A stretch of 64,000 nt of DNA from Nectonema munidae (GCA_030549495.1 JAUIRK010000993.1:434001-498000), one strand, 5' to 3'. Shown: positions 24,832 through 36,224, counted from the stretch's first letter. Notes: a model not told the origin generated them from the letters alone. Program-made: numbers and translations.

Positions 24832-25058
24832 ATCGACCACAGTCGACTTTACAAAAATAAAATCGTCTGCTTTTATCAATGCTCTTTAATACAAATCTTC
24901 TGTTTTACATTAGATATCGTCTGATTATTCTGGTCGTTAACGGGTTAACCCGTTAAATTCTAATAATCAGACGATATTTAATGGAAAGCAGAAGATTTGT
25001 ATTAAAGAGCATTGATAAACGCAGACGATTTTATTTTTGTAAAGTCGACTATAGTCGC
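24832..25058. repeat. 227-bp near-perfect palindrome of the TTAA/GCAGACG family
   Basis: Two arms of about 113 bp meet at GGGTTAACCC (centre about 24946). The outer ends are GACCACAGTCGACTTTAC and its inverted partner near 25041-25058. Each arm contains CAGACGAT and GCAGA-AGATTTG motifs like those of the MITEs at 4.8 and 6.5-6.8 kb. It reads as two elements joined head to head at a shared TTAA. The DNA could extrude a long cruciform. Confidence 0.85.
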
Positions 25059-25870
25059 ACTCTACCGCTGATTTTGACTATTTAAATTTTCTCCTCAATT
25101 TGCATAATAGTTGATTGACAAGTGCTCAACCAATTTCTAAATGGCCCTTAATGTGTAGAATTAGCATTATTATTAGTCAGTGTTATCGCAATCTTACATA
25201 CATACATACATTTATATATAAATTTTTTGTTATTCTTGACACAAACTTTCCTATTTGTATTAATACACACCTATGACACAAAAGAGGCCTATACCTGCAT
25301 ACACACATAAATACATACATATTGACATTAGACACCCATACAAACTAACATTCCTTCTAGGAACGTCTCCCTGCTTTGCAATATTACTCACTTATAAGAA
25401 AATATTTGAAATAAAAAATAGTCCTCAACCTTGCGAAAGTTTTAGATACTTAAATGCGATTAACTCTAGAAAGTCCACTTTCAGTAGAAATTTTTCAAGG
25501 AAAATGTGCATAGCTTTTAGATAGAAAAAGATATATATTATTTTCTATTCACATGTTAATTAATTTTGCACTAAAAATTTATCGTATGATTAGCCTTTTC
25601 ACGCTTAAGAAATCTTACGTCATCATATTAAATATAATAAAAAAAAAGCTTTAATTTTTCCATTGATATGTTTTTTCTTGATCATGTTCGTCGTTAGAGT
25701 ACTTTTGACTTGTCGTTTTTATTTCTTTTGTAAGCATGCTTATTTATTGGTAATAAAGTTTAATGGCGTTATTAGCATAAATTTAGCGCTACTAAACTTG
25801 AAACTTTTCGCGTTAAAAAGCTGTAAAACTAATGCTGTTGCTTTCAATGAAAGATTCACTTTAAAACATT

Positions 25871-25917
25871 TTAACCGGTTATCGGACACAGTCGACATAT
25901 GTCGACTTACGGGTTAA
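25871..25917. repeat. 47-bp palindromic TTAA element with GTCGAC
   Basis: It begins TTAACCGG and ends CGGGTTAA, with CAGTCGACATATGTCGAC at the centre. It shares the GTCGAC and TTAACCCG parts of the palindrome at 24832-25058 and looks like a minimal or deleted relative. Confidence 0.6.
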
Positions 25918-26476
25918 TAAGCATCTTACAAAGTTGATTTATCAAACACAATTCTGTTAACTGAGTTTTTAAGAAACGGTGGCAGTTGACTTTACAATAT
26001 CAGAAGAAATGCCCCACTAACAATTTTTATGGACCCCTAGAAAATTTTTGCAATAAAAGATGGGCACATGTCATTTATATTTTATATATGTATGTATGTA
26101 TATTGCGAAAGTTAAAAATTGGCCTAAAAATAAAAATTTTAGTTAAAAAAATATCGATCTATAATTTTTGTGGAAAAAAACTAATAAAATATGTTTCTTT
26201 TTATTGAAAAATAAATGCATAAAAAACTATTCAATTTTTAAGGTCAATTAGAAAAATTGAAAAAATTATAAATTGTTTGTGAGATCACAAAAAAATATTG
26301 ATGCTTAGAATTGACCTTATGTGAATTTTAACCTTAAGCTCAGGTTTCGAAAACAAATCGCCTGCTATCTTCTCAAATGAGTTTTTTTAACGTATATAAC
26401 ACCCATAGGACATCATTTTTGAGATTGAATATAATAGTATTTTCACACTTCTCGTAAAAAATATTTGAAATATTAC

Positions 26477-26585
26477 TGGGCAAGCAACTCTAAATCAGAA
26501 AGATTGTTCAGTTCCGCTTCAGATATTGTAAACAGTAAACGAAGTAGCTTGAATCCAGAAAAAGCTTTAATTTTTGTTGGGTAAA
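26477..26585 (+). pseudogene. hAT transposase, C-terminal dimerisation fragment
   Basis: The frame reads WASNSKSERLFSSASDIV then NSKRSSLNPEKALIFVG and a stop. The S-ERLFS-A-DI...KRSSL-PE pattern is the hAT C-terminal dimerisation domain. Only this 36-codon piece is preserved. It lies directly beside the tandem-repeat block that starts near 26600, and it is too short to assign to a hAT family. Confidence 0.75.
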
Positions 26586-26599
26586 ATAATAAAGCATTT

Positions 26600-27931
26600 A
26601 TAAACTAGCTTAAATAAAAAGTTTATTTCATCTTTTTGTTTCATGAAATACTTTTATTTCAAACCATTCCTCGCTGGCCTCTGACAGACATCACTAATTC
26701 AATTGACACTTTCAGATATTTTTTAACGGTATTGGCCAAATTGAAGTAAGCATAGGCGATTTAATATAAACAATTATTTTCAATTTGAAAGATATTTTTA
26801 GAGAGAATTTTATTTTCAATTTGAATTTGAATAACGATTTTCAATCAAATAAAATTATAGATATAAAAGCGTTATATGCGTTAAACTGTATAGATAGAAA
26901 TATAAATTTTCAATAGTCTATCCAAAATAAACGCTAGGTTTTAAATTATCTATAGATAAATTTAAAATTTTATAAATACATGGTGGGATTTCAATGATTG
27001 TTATTATAATAAATCAGTACAAAAGCTGAATTCCTAAGAAGCTTTCTTAATTTATAAACTTGATATATAATGGTTCTAATCAAAATCATGCAAGCTTTGA
27101 TATTTTCGAAAATGGCAAATTTTATTGATAATTGTACATTTCCACTTTCAGATATTTCAATGTTTAATTGCAAAATGTGAATCAAGAAATGAATCTATTT
27201 ATAAAATAGAATATTTAGAATAAACCTATAAATTGTAATAACTTACAAAATATATAGTAGAGTTTTATTAAACATGATTGATTTATAAAAACAATTTCCT
27301 GTAAAATTTGAGATAATATTTTTGGATAGTTTTCACACGTCAACCAGAAATTTGATTGTCACTGTCGAATATTCTCAAATCCAAAATCTGAGTTAGGAAA
27401 TAAAACCAACATGGTCGATTTGGTATAAAAACATATATTTCATGTAAAATTTTAATGAATATTTTTGGAGACAATTTTTAAATGTAGTCCACAAATTTGA
27501 TTACTTTATGTATTTTCAAATCCTAAATGCAAAAACTGAGTTCAGAAGTGAAAACAGCATGACCGATTTGGTATAAAAGCATGCATTTTATGTAGAATTT
27601 AGATGAAATTTCATTAGATATATTTATCAGCAATCAAAAATTTGATTGACATTTTCCAAAAAGTAGCCATGTTTATTGAAAAAATAAATGTGTTATGCGT
27701 TCAAAACTATAGAAAACTTAGTTATAAGATTAGCTACAAATAATATCAAATTTTTATCGTAAAATTTTATTTTTGACTTGATTGGTAGTTTTTAACATGA
27801 GAGGATTCAACAACAATGAAAATGATATCAAAAAAATGCAGTTAATGATTTTGAGAAATATCACGAAATTTGAAGTGATTGCTGACAAATTTGTATCAAA
27901 AAATAAATATTATTCAAAGGTCAAATTGACC
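26600..27931 (+). repeat. Tandem-repeat element with end palindrome (copy 2, inverted relative to copy 1)
   Basis: The reverse complement matches copy 1 throughout. It has the same leader with ACGCATAACAC and GGAAAATGTCAATCAAA, then units with TTTTATACCAAATCGGTCATG, TTTAGGATTTGAAAATA and TGAAAGTGTCAAT. Units toward 26700 are strongly diverged. The end next to the leader carries GGTCAAATTGACC (27919-27931), a palindrome in the same place as the GC-rich hairpin of copy 1 but with different sequence. Confidence 0.7.
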
Positions 27932-29790
27932 TGTTGATGCCTCATACACATCCAAAACTTCCTGTCCCCCGGGTGAAAGGTTCAAGACAATTCTTCACAA
28001 TATATTTAAAGGCCGAATTGTCCAGAAGAGAAATTGTCTTCTTTCACATCAACATGCAAAGAAGAAGAGTAAACGCAGCAAATTTTGAGAAAAAACGAAG
28101 TGGCTCGCAAAAGTAATATTTCTGGATCGAATTAAGATTATTCGGTAGTATATATTTGTTATCTTGCGCTTGCTTGCCTCCCTCTCTCTCTCTCTCTCCT
28201 TTGTCAATCGAAATTATAATTAAACGATTTTGGCATCCTGTTCATCATTATCAGCATAGTATTCCTTTTATATCGATTCGCGTGAAGCTTTTCTTCTTTT
28301 GTTATCTCTGAATTCAGAAAAAGATGATGACATATTTTGAAAATTCATGCACATTTTAATTAAACAAATTCTCTGTGCGCGTGTGTGTCTGATATACTTC
28401 TAAATCCTTCTCCTAAGATGGAAGGAATGATAAAATATTTGTAACCATCGAATGTTTTCTGAGAGTTCTCCTCTATTTTCATCCTTTTGATTGTGTATGT
28501 GTTGTGTGTGGGTGTGGTATCTTTGTGCGTTGAGAGGCATTTTGAAGAAGGTTTTCACAATGAAGGAAAAATGTTTGTCTACTCTTCATAGGTGTGAGTG
28601 GAGGGAATAAGTGTGAGAAATTGATTAATTTTTATCACATTTAGCTTGATCATATTATCTCTTGGATGAGTTATTGTTTATGTGCTTTCTCTGTGCAATA
28701 AATCAAAAAACTTTTCAGCTATTTTCATAATTTATTGGCACTCACTTCACCATAACAACATCATCTTTTTTTTCTCCCGCATTAACTACTAACAACGACT
28801 TTCACAAAGATGTTGACAATCGTGTTAATCAACTATTTTGAAACTCATTGCATCTCATTTCTTTTGAGTACTTTTTGAAGAAAGCGAACATCACTCAGAT
28901 TGGATAGCTGAAAGTAGACTTCTTCAAATCATGATATTGATTTATAACTCACTGCAGTGCAAAATCACATCTGCTCACATCTTCATTTAGACAACGTGCG
29001 AACTTCTACTTTCAATAGGATTAAATATGAGTCATAAAAGTTGTCTTCTTTGTTTATTCCTATATGGGTTAAGAAAGTATACTTTCATTTATTCAGAAGA
29101 GAATTTCAAGATAATGGCTCTTTTTTCCAGATAAATCTCCTATTTTGAATTCGTCGAAATTATAATTCGTAAAAAAATTGGAACTGGATTTTTTCAATAT
29201 ATATTATATAATAAATGGGTGATGCTGCAGAATCCACGTAAGGCCTGTGTTTAAGGGGCTTTGCCCCTTCCTTTTACGATTTATTTAGTCACCCTGAAGC
29301 TCCCTTGAAATATATAAATATATCCACCTTATAGTCCCAGCTATGGCTCCTGATTTCTCGAGACTCGAGAAAAGTTTCGAGAAGTTAAAAAATATTTTAC
29401 GAAAAAAAAATTTATTTTGTTTTATTAATAAAATAACTTTTTAAAAAAAATCGTTTTGGAGATAAAATATTTGATACATTTGGGAAGATTCTTTCTCATT
29501 GACAAGAAAGTGGTTGGGTACATAAAAGAGAATTTTTTTAACAATTACATCGATTCTGATAACTCAACATTTTTGTTTTGTTTGAACATCTGTAGTTCTT
29601 CTTCTATTGTACTAACTTTTTCTTCTTTTTTTATCATACATGAATTCTTTAATTTCTCCCATTAAACTTTGAGTTAGAGATTCTTCTTCAAACTCATCAA
29701 CAGATTCGACTTGAATTTGGCTTTCTTGTATAACAGTTCCATCCTCCGAATAATGAGAAAAATTTTTATCAAAAATATTTTTTGCACATT

Positions 29791-30760
29791 CTAAAATTTC
29801 TTCAAATTTGAATATTCAAAAGTTGATCGTGCATTACACATTGACATGATATTATGAGAGTGAAAAAAGTGCATAAGTGAGACAATTTTTTTGTTTCTTC
29901 TTTCATTTATTCTTTGAAATAACTTTTCAACTATTTTTTTCGAGAAGGAATTTTCATTTTTACTAAGAATATTTATCAAAAAATTGAAGATTGCTTCATT
30001 TTCTAAAAGAGTACATTTTGTTTGGCTTAACTTTTCTATTGGTAATTGACATGGCTTCAGTGTAGAAACAACTGTTTGTAAAATGTTAAAGTCAATTTCA
30101 AAATATTTATTAGTATTTTCTTTAAGATCAATAATAGTTTTAAGTATTGAATCTTTAAGAAGAAGAAATCTTTCTAACATAACAACCACACTATTCCATC
30201 TTGTTTTTACATGAAGAAAAAGATTAAGTTCTTTACCCTGATCTGAAAAAATGTGTTTTTGAAGAGCATAATTTTTCACTGGAGATTTTCGAAACATTTT
30301 TATTATTTCAATAACTTTCTTCAAGCTATTAGCATAAAAAATCATTTTGAAAATCTTTTGTGTCATCTTTACTGTCATATTCACCTTCATCATCATAAAC
30401 TAGCTTAATTTTGTAGCTAAGTTTTTTTTGGATAAATTACACCCACCACTGCTAAATGAATAGCATGGATGAAACACTGCTGATGAATATAACAAATTGT
30501 TTTCCAAGTTTTTTCATAATACTTGCTCCCGTAACAGCACTTTTATCTTTGGTAAAACATAGTCATCTTTCATAAAAGAACTGTTTGTTATACCATTTAT
30601 GCTGAATTTATTCATTATTCATTTATGCCATGGTTGTCTTTTTTGTAAAATTTTTAATTTTAAGTTCTTTTGATGAGGTTGGTAAGTTAATCTTATGTTT
30701 TACAAGAAATTCACATTTGTGCTTTCCAGTAAAATGTCTGATTGCCAGTTGTAGAGATAT
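29791..30760 (-). pseudogene. hAT transposase relic
   Basis: Transposase pieces run from about 30760 down to 29791 in changing frames. The first part has GITNSSF and SAVTGASIMKKLGKQFV. Then come LSYKIKLVYDDEGE and the longest open piece (201 codons, 30396-29791) with MFRKSPVKNYALQKH and VKTRWNSVVVMLERF, the TRWNS motif of the hAT catalytic domain just after the insertion region. Stops and shifts break it. The element ends before a full C-terminal dimerisation domain can be seen. It belongs to the element bounded at 29344-31373. Confidence 0.8.
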
Positions 30761-30822
30761 TTTTACATTGTATAATTTACATTACAGTTTTTCCATTTAG
30801 CACCATCTTTATTTTCCAGCTT

Positions 30823-30960
30823 CAGTATGGTTGGTTAGATGCTAGATTCGATAACTCAAGGTCTTGGGTTCGATCCCGCATCAAGCCTGCTTTCTTCATA
30901 GTTCGATACAAACGGCGTAATTGTGCCTTTTCGATGAAAACACCCTATGGTACCTTTACC
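30823..30960 (+). repeat. tRNA-derived SINE, copy 4, with perfect 15-bp target duplication, nested in hAT
   Basis: TTTATTTTCCAGCTT occurs at 30808-30822 and again at 30961-30975, a perfect 15-bp target-site duplication as made by LINE machinery. The inserted unit starts CAGTATGGTTGGTTAGATGC, has the B-box GGGTTCGATCC, then CATAGTTCGATACAAACGGCG, TCGATGAAAACACCC and ends GGTACCTTTACC. It has no poly-A tail. Its clean borders define the SINE unit as about 138 bp. Confidence 0.9.
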
Positions 30961-32324
30961 TTTATTTTCCAGCTTTGAAAATTTTTTCCAGATTTGAGAC
31001 ATTTAAATTAGAATAAAAATTAAAGTTAAAAAAATAGAGCTTAAAGAAACTTACGAAATAAATTTTTTTAAATAATTTATAAAATAATATTTTTTTTGAA
31101 TTAATTTTAGTTTAAATTAAATTTTTTTAAATATTTTTTTATTTTTACAAATCTATTAAAAAACAAAATTTTGTAATAAAAAAATTGACTAACAAAAAAA
31201 CAAGCAAAATTTAGTTTTTACAATTATTTATTTTTTATTAATATTTATTCAAAATTTAACATGTTTTCAGTAATAAAAAAATTTTAAATTCTTGAGTCTC
31301 GACAAAAATTTCTCGAGAATCAAGAAATAAAAAAATTCTAAAATTCTCGAAAAATCTCGAGACAGAAGCTCTAGTCCCAGCCCCATTAAATCAGTTTTGC
31401 CCCCCTCCCGCTTAGAGTCTGAAGACGGACTGTCTGTATCCTTATTTAATTGGATAACCTTCGAAGAGTGAAATAGGTGACGCTACTTGAATGACATCAA
31501 AGTTAAAAATGTCCGTGTATGCTTGAATTTTGTATATAAATCTTTTTGAACTTAAGAGTTTTTTCAAAATTCATCGTGTATTCTATAAACCTTCGTTTGT
31601 GTCGACTTACCAAAATATAGACATCAATGTTTGTCTGATCAAATCAATTTTTGGATATCTAATGAGGTTTTTTGAATGAAATATTGCTGTTTTTAAGTTA
31701 ATAAACTTAGTATTCTTTGTTTCATTAACACTTTGCACGCTAGAATTTTTAAGATGGGGTCATTCATAATTGAGGTCAATCTTTTTTTGCTTAATTTTAA
31801 CCCCCTTTCTCAACTTTTGACTATTCATTTAGTTTACAAATTCTTCGTTTGCCACTTATCGACACCACCCCCTCCCCCCACCACTCCCAGTTTTGATTGA
31901 CATCAATTGTCAATGACCCCTAATTATCTGCTTTCTTTTTCACTGAAATTTAAAGCAGACAATTTTCATTTCTTATGACACGGATGTCACGCTGGTGCTC
32001 AAAGAGTGGTAAACAAATGATGACAAATGACGAAATAAAATTATGACAAAATATTATTCTCCGTTTTTAAGTAAAAGATCCTTTTTATTCAATGTCGGCA
32101 GATAGCATAACTGCTAAAGCTTCAGGCCTTGTTCCATTCGATTTGCGGTCGTGACTATCCCTGTCATCTGTTCAGTTATGGAAGAAAATTTTTCGCTTTA
32201 ATGCGATACCAACGGATTTGAAAAACATTCAGTCTTTGGCAAAGGAGTGATTAGAATTTAATGAATTTCATTGCATATTTCAATTGTTAAAAGTCGTGAC
32301 CTCGTTTTATTTACATACTTTTAG

Positions 32325-32735
32325 GAAATAGACTGGGAGAACTGTTCACTGAATTTGACTGTAAATCCACTCTTCCATCTTGATAGTGAAAAGTATGAAG
32401 ATTACAGGAAGGAGCAGGTGACCTCGTCATTTCATCACAGGTATCTACGCAAAAAGCTGCTACACATACTCAACACTACTTCCCACAAAACACCCCTCCC
32501 TAGCTCCAGTTTGGAGTCAGAATCCTGCTTCAGCACGAGGAGTAATAGTCAGTCAGATTGCATCTCCGACCCCCAAACTCCACTCACCCTCACCGACTCT
32601 TTGGTTCGTCACTCAATCGATGATCCCTCCTCCCTCATCTCGATCTCTGATCCCAAAAAGAGCAAGTGTGGGAGGATGCGGCAATTCAATACGCTTAGTG
32701 TTGGCGAATTGGAATGGGATGACAGTCAGTACTGA
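32325..32735 (+). CDS. CLSTN: Calsyntenin, terminal exon D: cytoplasmic tail
   Basis: The acceptor ATACTTTTAG precedes GAA in phase 0, matching exon C; the stop TGA ends at 32735. The exon encodes 136 residues, all cytoplasmic. It opens EIDWENCSLNLTVNPLF, equivalent to the first kinesin-light-chain-binding W motif and NP motif of calsyntenins, and ends ELEWDDSQY, the second W motif at the extreme C terminus. The second motif is canonical (LEWDDS). The first has WEN where the family normally has WDD. The tail is Ser/Pro/Thr-rich and lacks the long acidic run known in vertebrates. The TTG at 32355 is not a start; the frame is open from the splice site. Confidence 0.93.
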   Translation, partial: EIDWENCSLNLTVNPLFHLDSEKYEDYRKEQVTSSFHHRYLRKKLLHILNTTSHKTPLPSSSLESESCFSTRSNSQSDCISDPQTPLTLTDSLVRHSIDDPSSLISISDPKKSKCGRMRQFNTLSVGELEWDDSQY

Positions 32736-33100
32736 AACAATTTCCACTCCCACTCTGACGTCAATCAAAATCTCATTCATTGAATCTCATATCACGTGTC
32801 ATTTTTACAAGTATTTGTCTTTGTCCTATATCTTCAATCTTTGAAACATTCCTCTTTTGATTGTAGTCCATTTCTTCAAAAAAACCAAATCATTCATATT
32901 TTTATCCTTTTTATTTAATTTCTTTTATTTATTTTGTCTTTTTAATGTGATATTTATATTGTAATTTTGTGAAGACAAATTCTTTTAAGGAGATTTATTT
33001 TTGCCTCTTATATCCTACACCAATCTTTACATCACTTTTAAATCATATGAAACTTTTTTCATGTGTATTTTAAATAAATTATCCCTTATTCGCAACTCTG
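32736..33100 (+). promoter_or_regulatory. Calsyntenin 3' UTR and polyadenylation signal
   Basis: AATAAA at 33073-33078 is the first canonical signal after the stop codon. The stretch between is T-rich with no long frame. The cleavage site is inferred to follow within about 10-30 bases. Confidence 0.6.
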
Positions 33101-36100
33101 TTATTATTTTATGTGAAATTATGCCTAATTTTGAAAAGACAAGAAATCCTAAACTTTCGTTCTTTTCTTCATAAATTTTATGCAATTCAAAGAAATCAAG
33201 TTCAAATAATCAGTGTTTCAATAAGTATAATTGGAAAAGTTATAAAAAATTTAAGTAATCGAGTTTAATTGAATATTTGAGACAAATGAGTGTAAAGTTT
33301 GTGTGATATAATACTTAAAATATACTTGGAATTTCGTTATAACCGGCTTCATTATAAAAAAGATCCCAAGGGGGGTGAAAACGAAAACGTTGGCCCTTTA
33401 GAATGTATTCTTTTCGATAATTTAATGGATATTAAATCAATTAATACCAAGTATTCTTTTCATAGCAAAAACTGAATCAGCATTTAACAACACAATAGAA
33501 AATTTACAGATTTAAATCGGATGTTTTGATTAGTAAGTTCAAGATAATACATGAAAAAAATGACCTAATATTCAATGTATTGTTTATTTAAGTTAAAAAA
33601 TATAGACTCATTAGCTTATAGACTGACCGAAAAAAAAATTGAAGTTTGACAAAAAGAAACTTTTTTTTTAACTATTTTTCTTCTATTCATAATTTTTTTA
33701 AGAAATTTTGATTCAATTTAAATAAATGAAAAAAAAATAATTATATAAAATGATTTTTCCAAGACTCGGACGTTGTTAACTCACTCCTAAATTAATTTTA
33801 AATTATCGTAAACCATTTTAGCAGTTCAAAGAACCCCTAGGAGTTCACAGTAGTGATCGGACTATTAATCGAGAATCGTCTCTTTCCGATTTCTTCGAAA
33901 TGTACAATGGCTGTAAAAGGTGAATAAACATCGCCAATGATATTTAAAAATTTTTAACGTTTTCACTATTATTCAAAATTTTACATATAATTTTTTACTT
34001 CGAATTTTTATATTCAAAATTTTGTTTGAAAATCAAAAATAAGTACAGACAATTCAAATACAACTAGTACTATTAATATATATATATGAGCAGATATGAG
34101 GCCTCTATATTTTTAGAGCTAGATGCTAACTTTCTGATTATTTCTATGGCATTGCAACCTCAAGAAAATTTTTTGCTGGCTGCATTTGAGGTGACAACCC
34201 TGGGTTTAGAATCATTGCTAGTAAGATAGCACTTTTCTTTTTTAGTAAATCTATTTTTTCTTGCTCTTGAAATTTTTTTGCAAGTTTTTAAAATCCGGTC
34301 CGATTCAAATTATTTAGGTCTAATCCAGTCCTGGTCTGGATATTATGAGGACTGGATCGGAATTTGAACAGTTTTAGATACAATACAGTAAAATATTTTT
34401 GCAACAAGTAGACATTGCCAGGCATTTCAGAAACTTCAAAAAGCTCTGGATTTGAAATGCCACAATTTAGTAAAGATAGTTATGCGTAAACCTGTCCATG
34501 ATTTCGTTCAGCTCACAATGGCGTAGGATATTGTTTTTGAGCCCTTGATCAAAACCCCCTTTGAAGTGATATCGGAACATAAAAGATCTTTATTTTATTA
34601 AATAATTTTTTGGAAAAATTAGATTTATTAGAGAATATTGAAGAAACACGAAAATGGGTCTACATTTGTATTTGATATCTTTTTAGGATTTTACTTGTTT
34701 TTACCTTTACTTTCCATGATTATAAAACCTGATTTATTAGATTGGTTAAAGTTATTCATTTGATCAACATCACAACATTTTCTCCTAATCTGGCTAATAA
34801 AGTTTAGTAAACATTTTTTTTCTGTGGAGGAAAACAACAATAGACTATGCTTCTTCTCTAGATTAATATTACCGACATTTTTTCTAGGCTAATCTTGTAA
34901 TGGTTCTGAAAACTGTTTCTGCAATAATCATATTTCTGTGTATATACACACAGCACAATGAAGTGACTTTGAAGAAAAACATATATAGAAAGCTTATATA
35001 CAAAGAAATGTATTGAAAGTTGTGAAAATGTTCTATAAACATCGTTTTGCAGTTAACAATACGTTCATAATTATTGTTTAAGAACAGCCTAATTTATTAT
35101 GTAAAGTTTAAACTTTGCGTTGTGTGTGTATGCATTGTATACCATGAATGCATGCTGTTACTCTTTCCAAGCTTAATAAAATAAAGTGAATTTAAAATGT
35201 CGAAACTGCTTTAAATCGATAAAAGATGAATGATGACGGTGTCGTAAAAATAAGCATCAATTTACTTTTACACTTGTAGAAGTAAAGGTTTGTGCGTCGT
35301 TATTTGGAGTATTTTCTCCCTAAAGGGTGTCGCGTGTGTCCAAAGTTCAAATTTAGACTTTCTAGTTTGAGAAAATTTATTATGGCTTTGGATGGATGTA
35401 CTTTAAAAATTAATTCGTGTTACATTTTTTTCAAAATTTTAATGTGAATCACCCCTAGTTAACTTTAAAAGTACATTTTACTCAGCATATGGAGTGCCGC
35501 CTACCTATCATTATGAAAATAGGCGAATTAAAGCCTTTTTTTTTATTTTTTAGTGTTTAAATGCCATATGGCTGTTACAACATAAATTATACACTAATAT
35601 AATGCGCCTACATTGTTATAGACATTAGAGTTTATATCAAATACAAATACTTTTGTTTGGGATTTCGAAAATACAGATACTTATGTTTGGGATTCCGAAA
35701 ATACAAATAATTTTGTTCACATAGTCTAAAATAGAAGTATAACACTTGTTTTAAACGAGATAAATAAGAATGTAAATACGTTTATTCCAGATTCTAAATA
35801 AAATAAATAATATGTTATTTGCTTTTTTTTTCAAGTTTTACATATCATAATTCATAGTTACATTTTATCAACATTAATGTCGCAAAGTTTCCGGTGCGAG
35901 TTGTGCTCTCTTCAGGTGTGTAAACATTACTAGCCTCGCTGAACACTCTTTCTAATGCTGTTGATATTTCACAGCACGTTAAAATATTTTTCGCAAATAG
36001 TTTTAAAATGTTGAGGCTTTCTCAACTATTTGTAGCTTGCTAGTGCTTCGGTGGATTGATATCAAAGGGCAGAACACCTTTCAAATGTTCGGATCTGATA

Positions 36101-36224
36101 AACATGAAATCGTCATAAAAGCCATAACTAATTCGCTTCTAAGCTCTTTGTTGTAACTATTTTATTTCGTGAACCCCAAATGGGGATTGTTTATAAACCT
36201 ATAAATATAAATGTTTATATAGAT
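33100..36224. other. No gene seen (AT-rich)
   Basis: Only short, unrecognisable frames occur. A phrase like a Tigger end (TTTCGTTATAACCGGC) lies near 33332-33350, and a short TATATATA run near 34076. I cannot support anything more. Confidence 0.6.

Larger units (their letters stand above)
29344..31373 (-). mobile_element. hAT transposon with 8-bp target duplication
   Basis: GTCCCAGC flanks both sides (29336-29343 and 31374-31381). The ends are imperfect inverted repeats: TATGGCTCCTGATTTCTCGA at left and TAGAGCTTCTGTCTCGAGA read inward at right, both followed by CTCGAGA/TCGAGAA phrases. Inside is a minus-strand hAT transposase relic and, near the right side, a plus-strand SINE. A related unsplit copy of the target repeat exists at 11340-11480. 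Confidence 0.88.
24121..32324 (+). other. Calsyntenin intron C (8.2 kb)
   Basis: The donor is GTAAGA and the acceptor ATACTTTTAG. It holds a SINE, a large palindrome, a tiny palindromic TTAA element, a hAT C-terminal fragment, the second copy of the 145-bp tandem-repeat element, a CT microsatellite at about 28178-28200, and a hAT element with a nested SINE. No other gene is seen. Confidence 0.8.
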
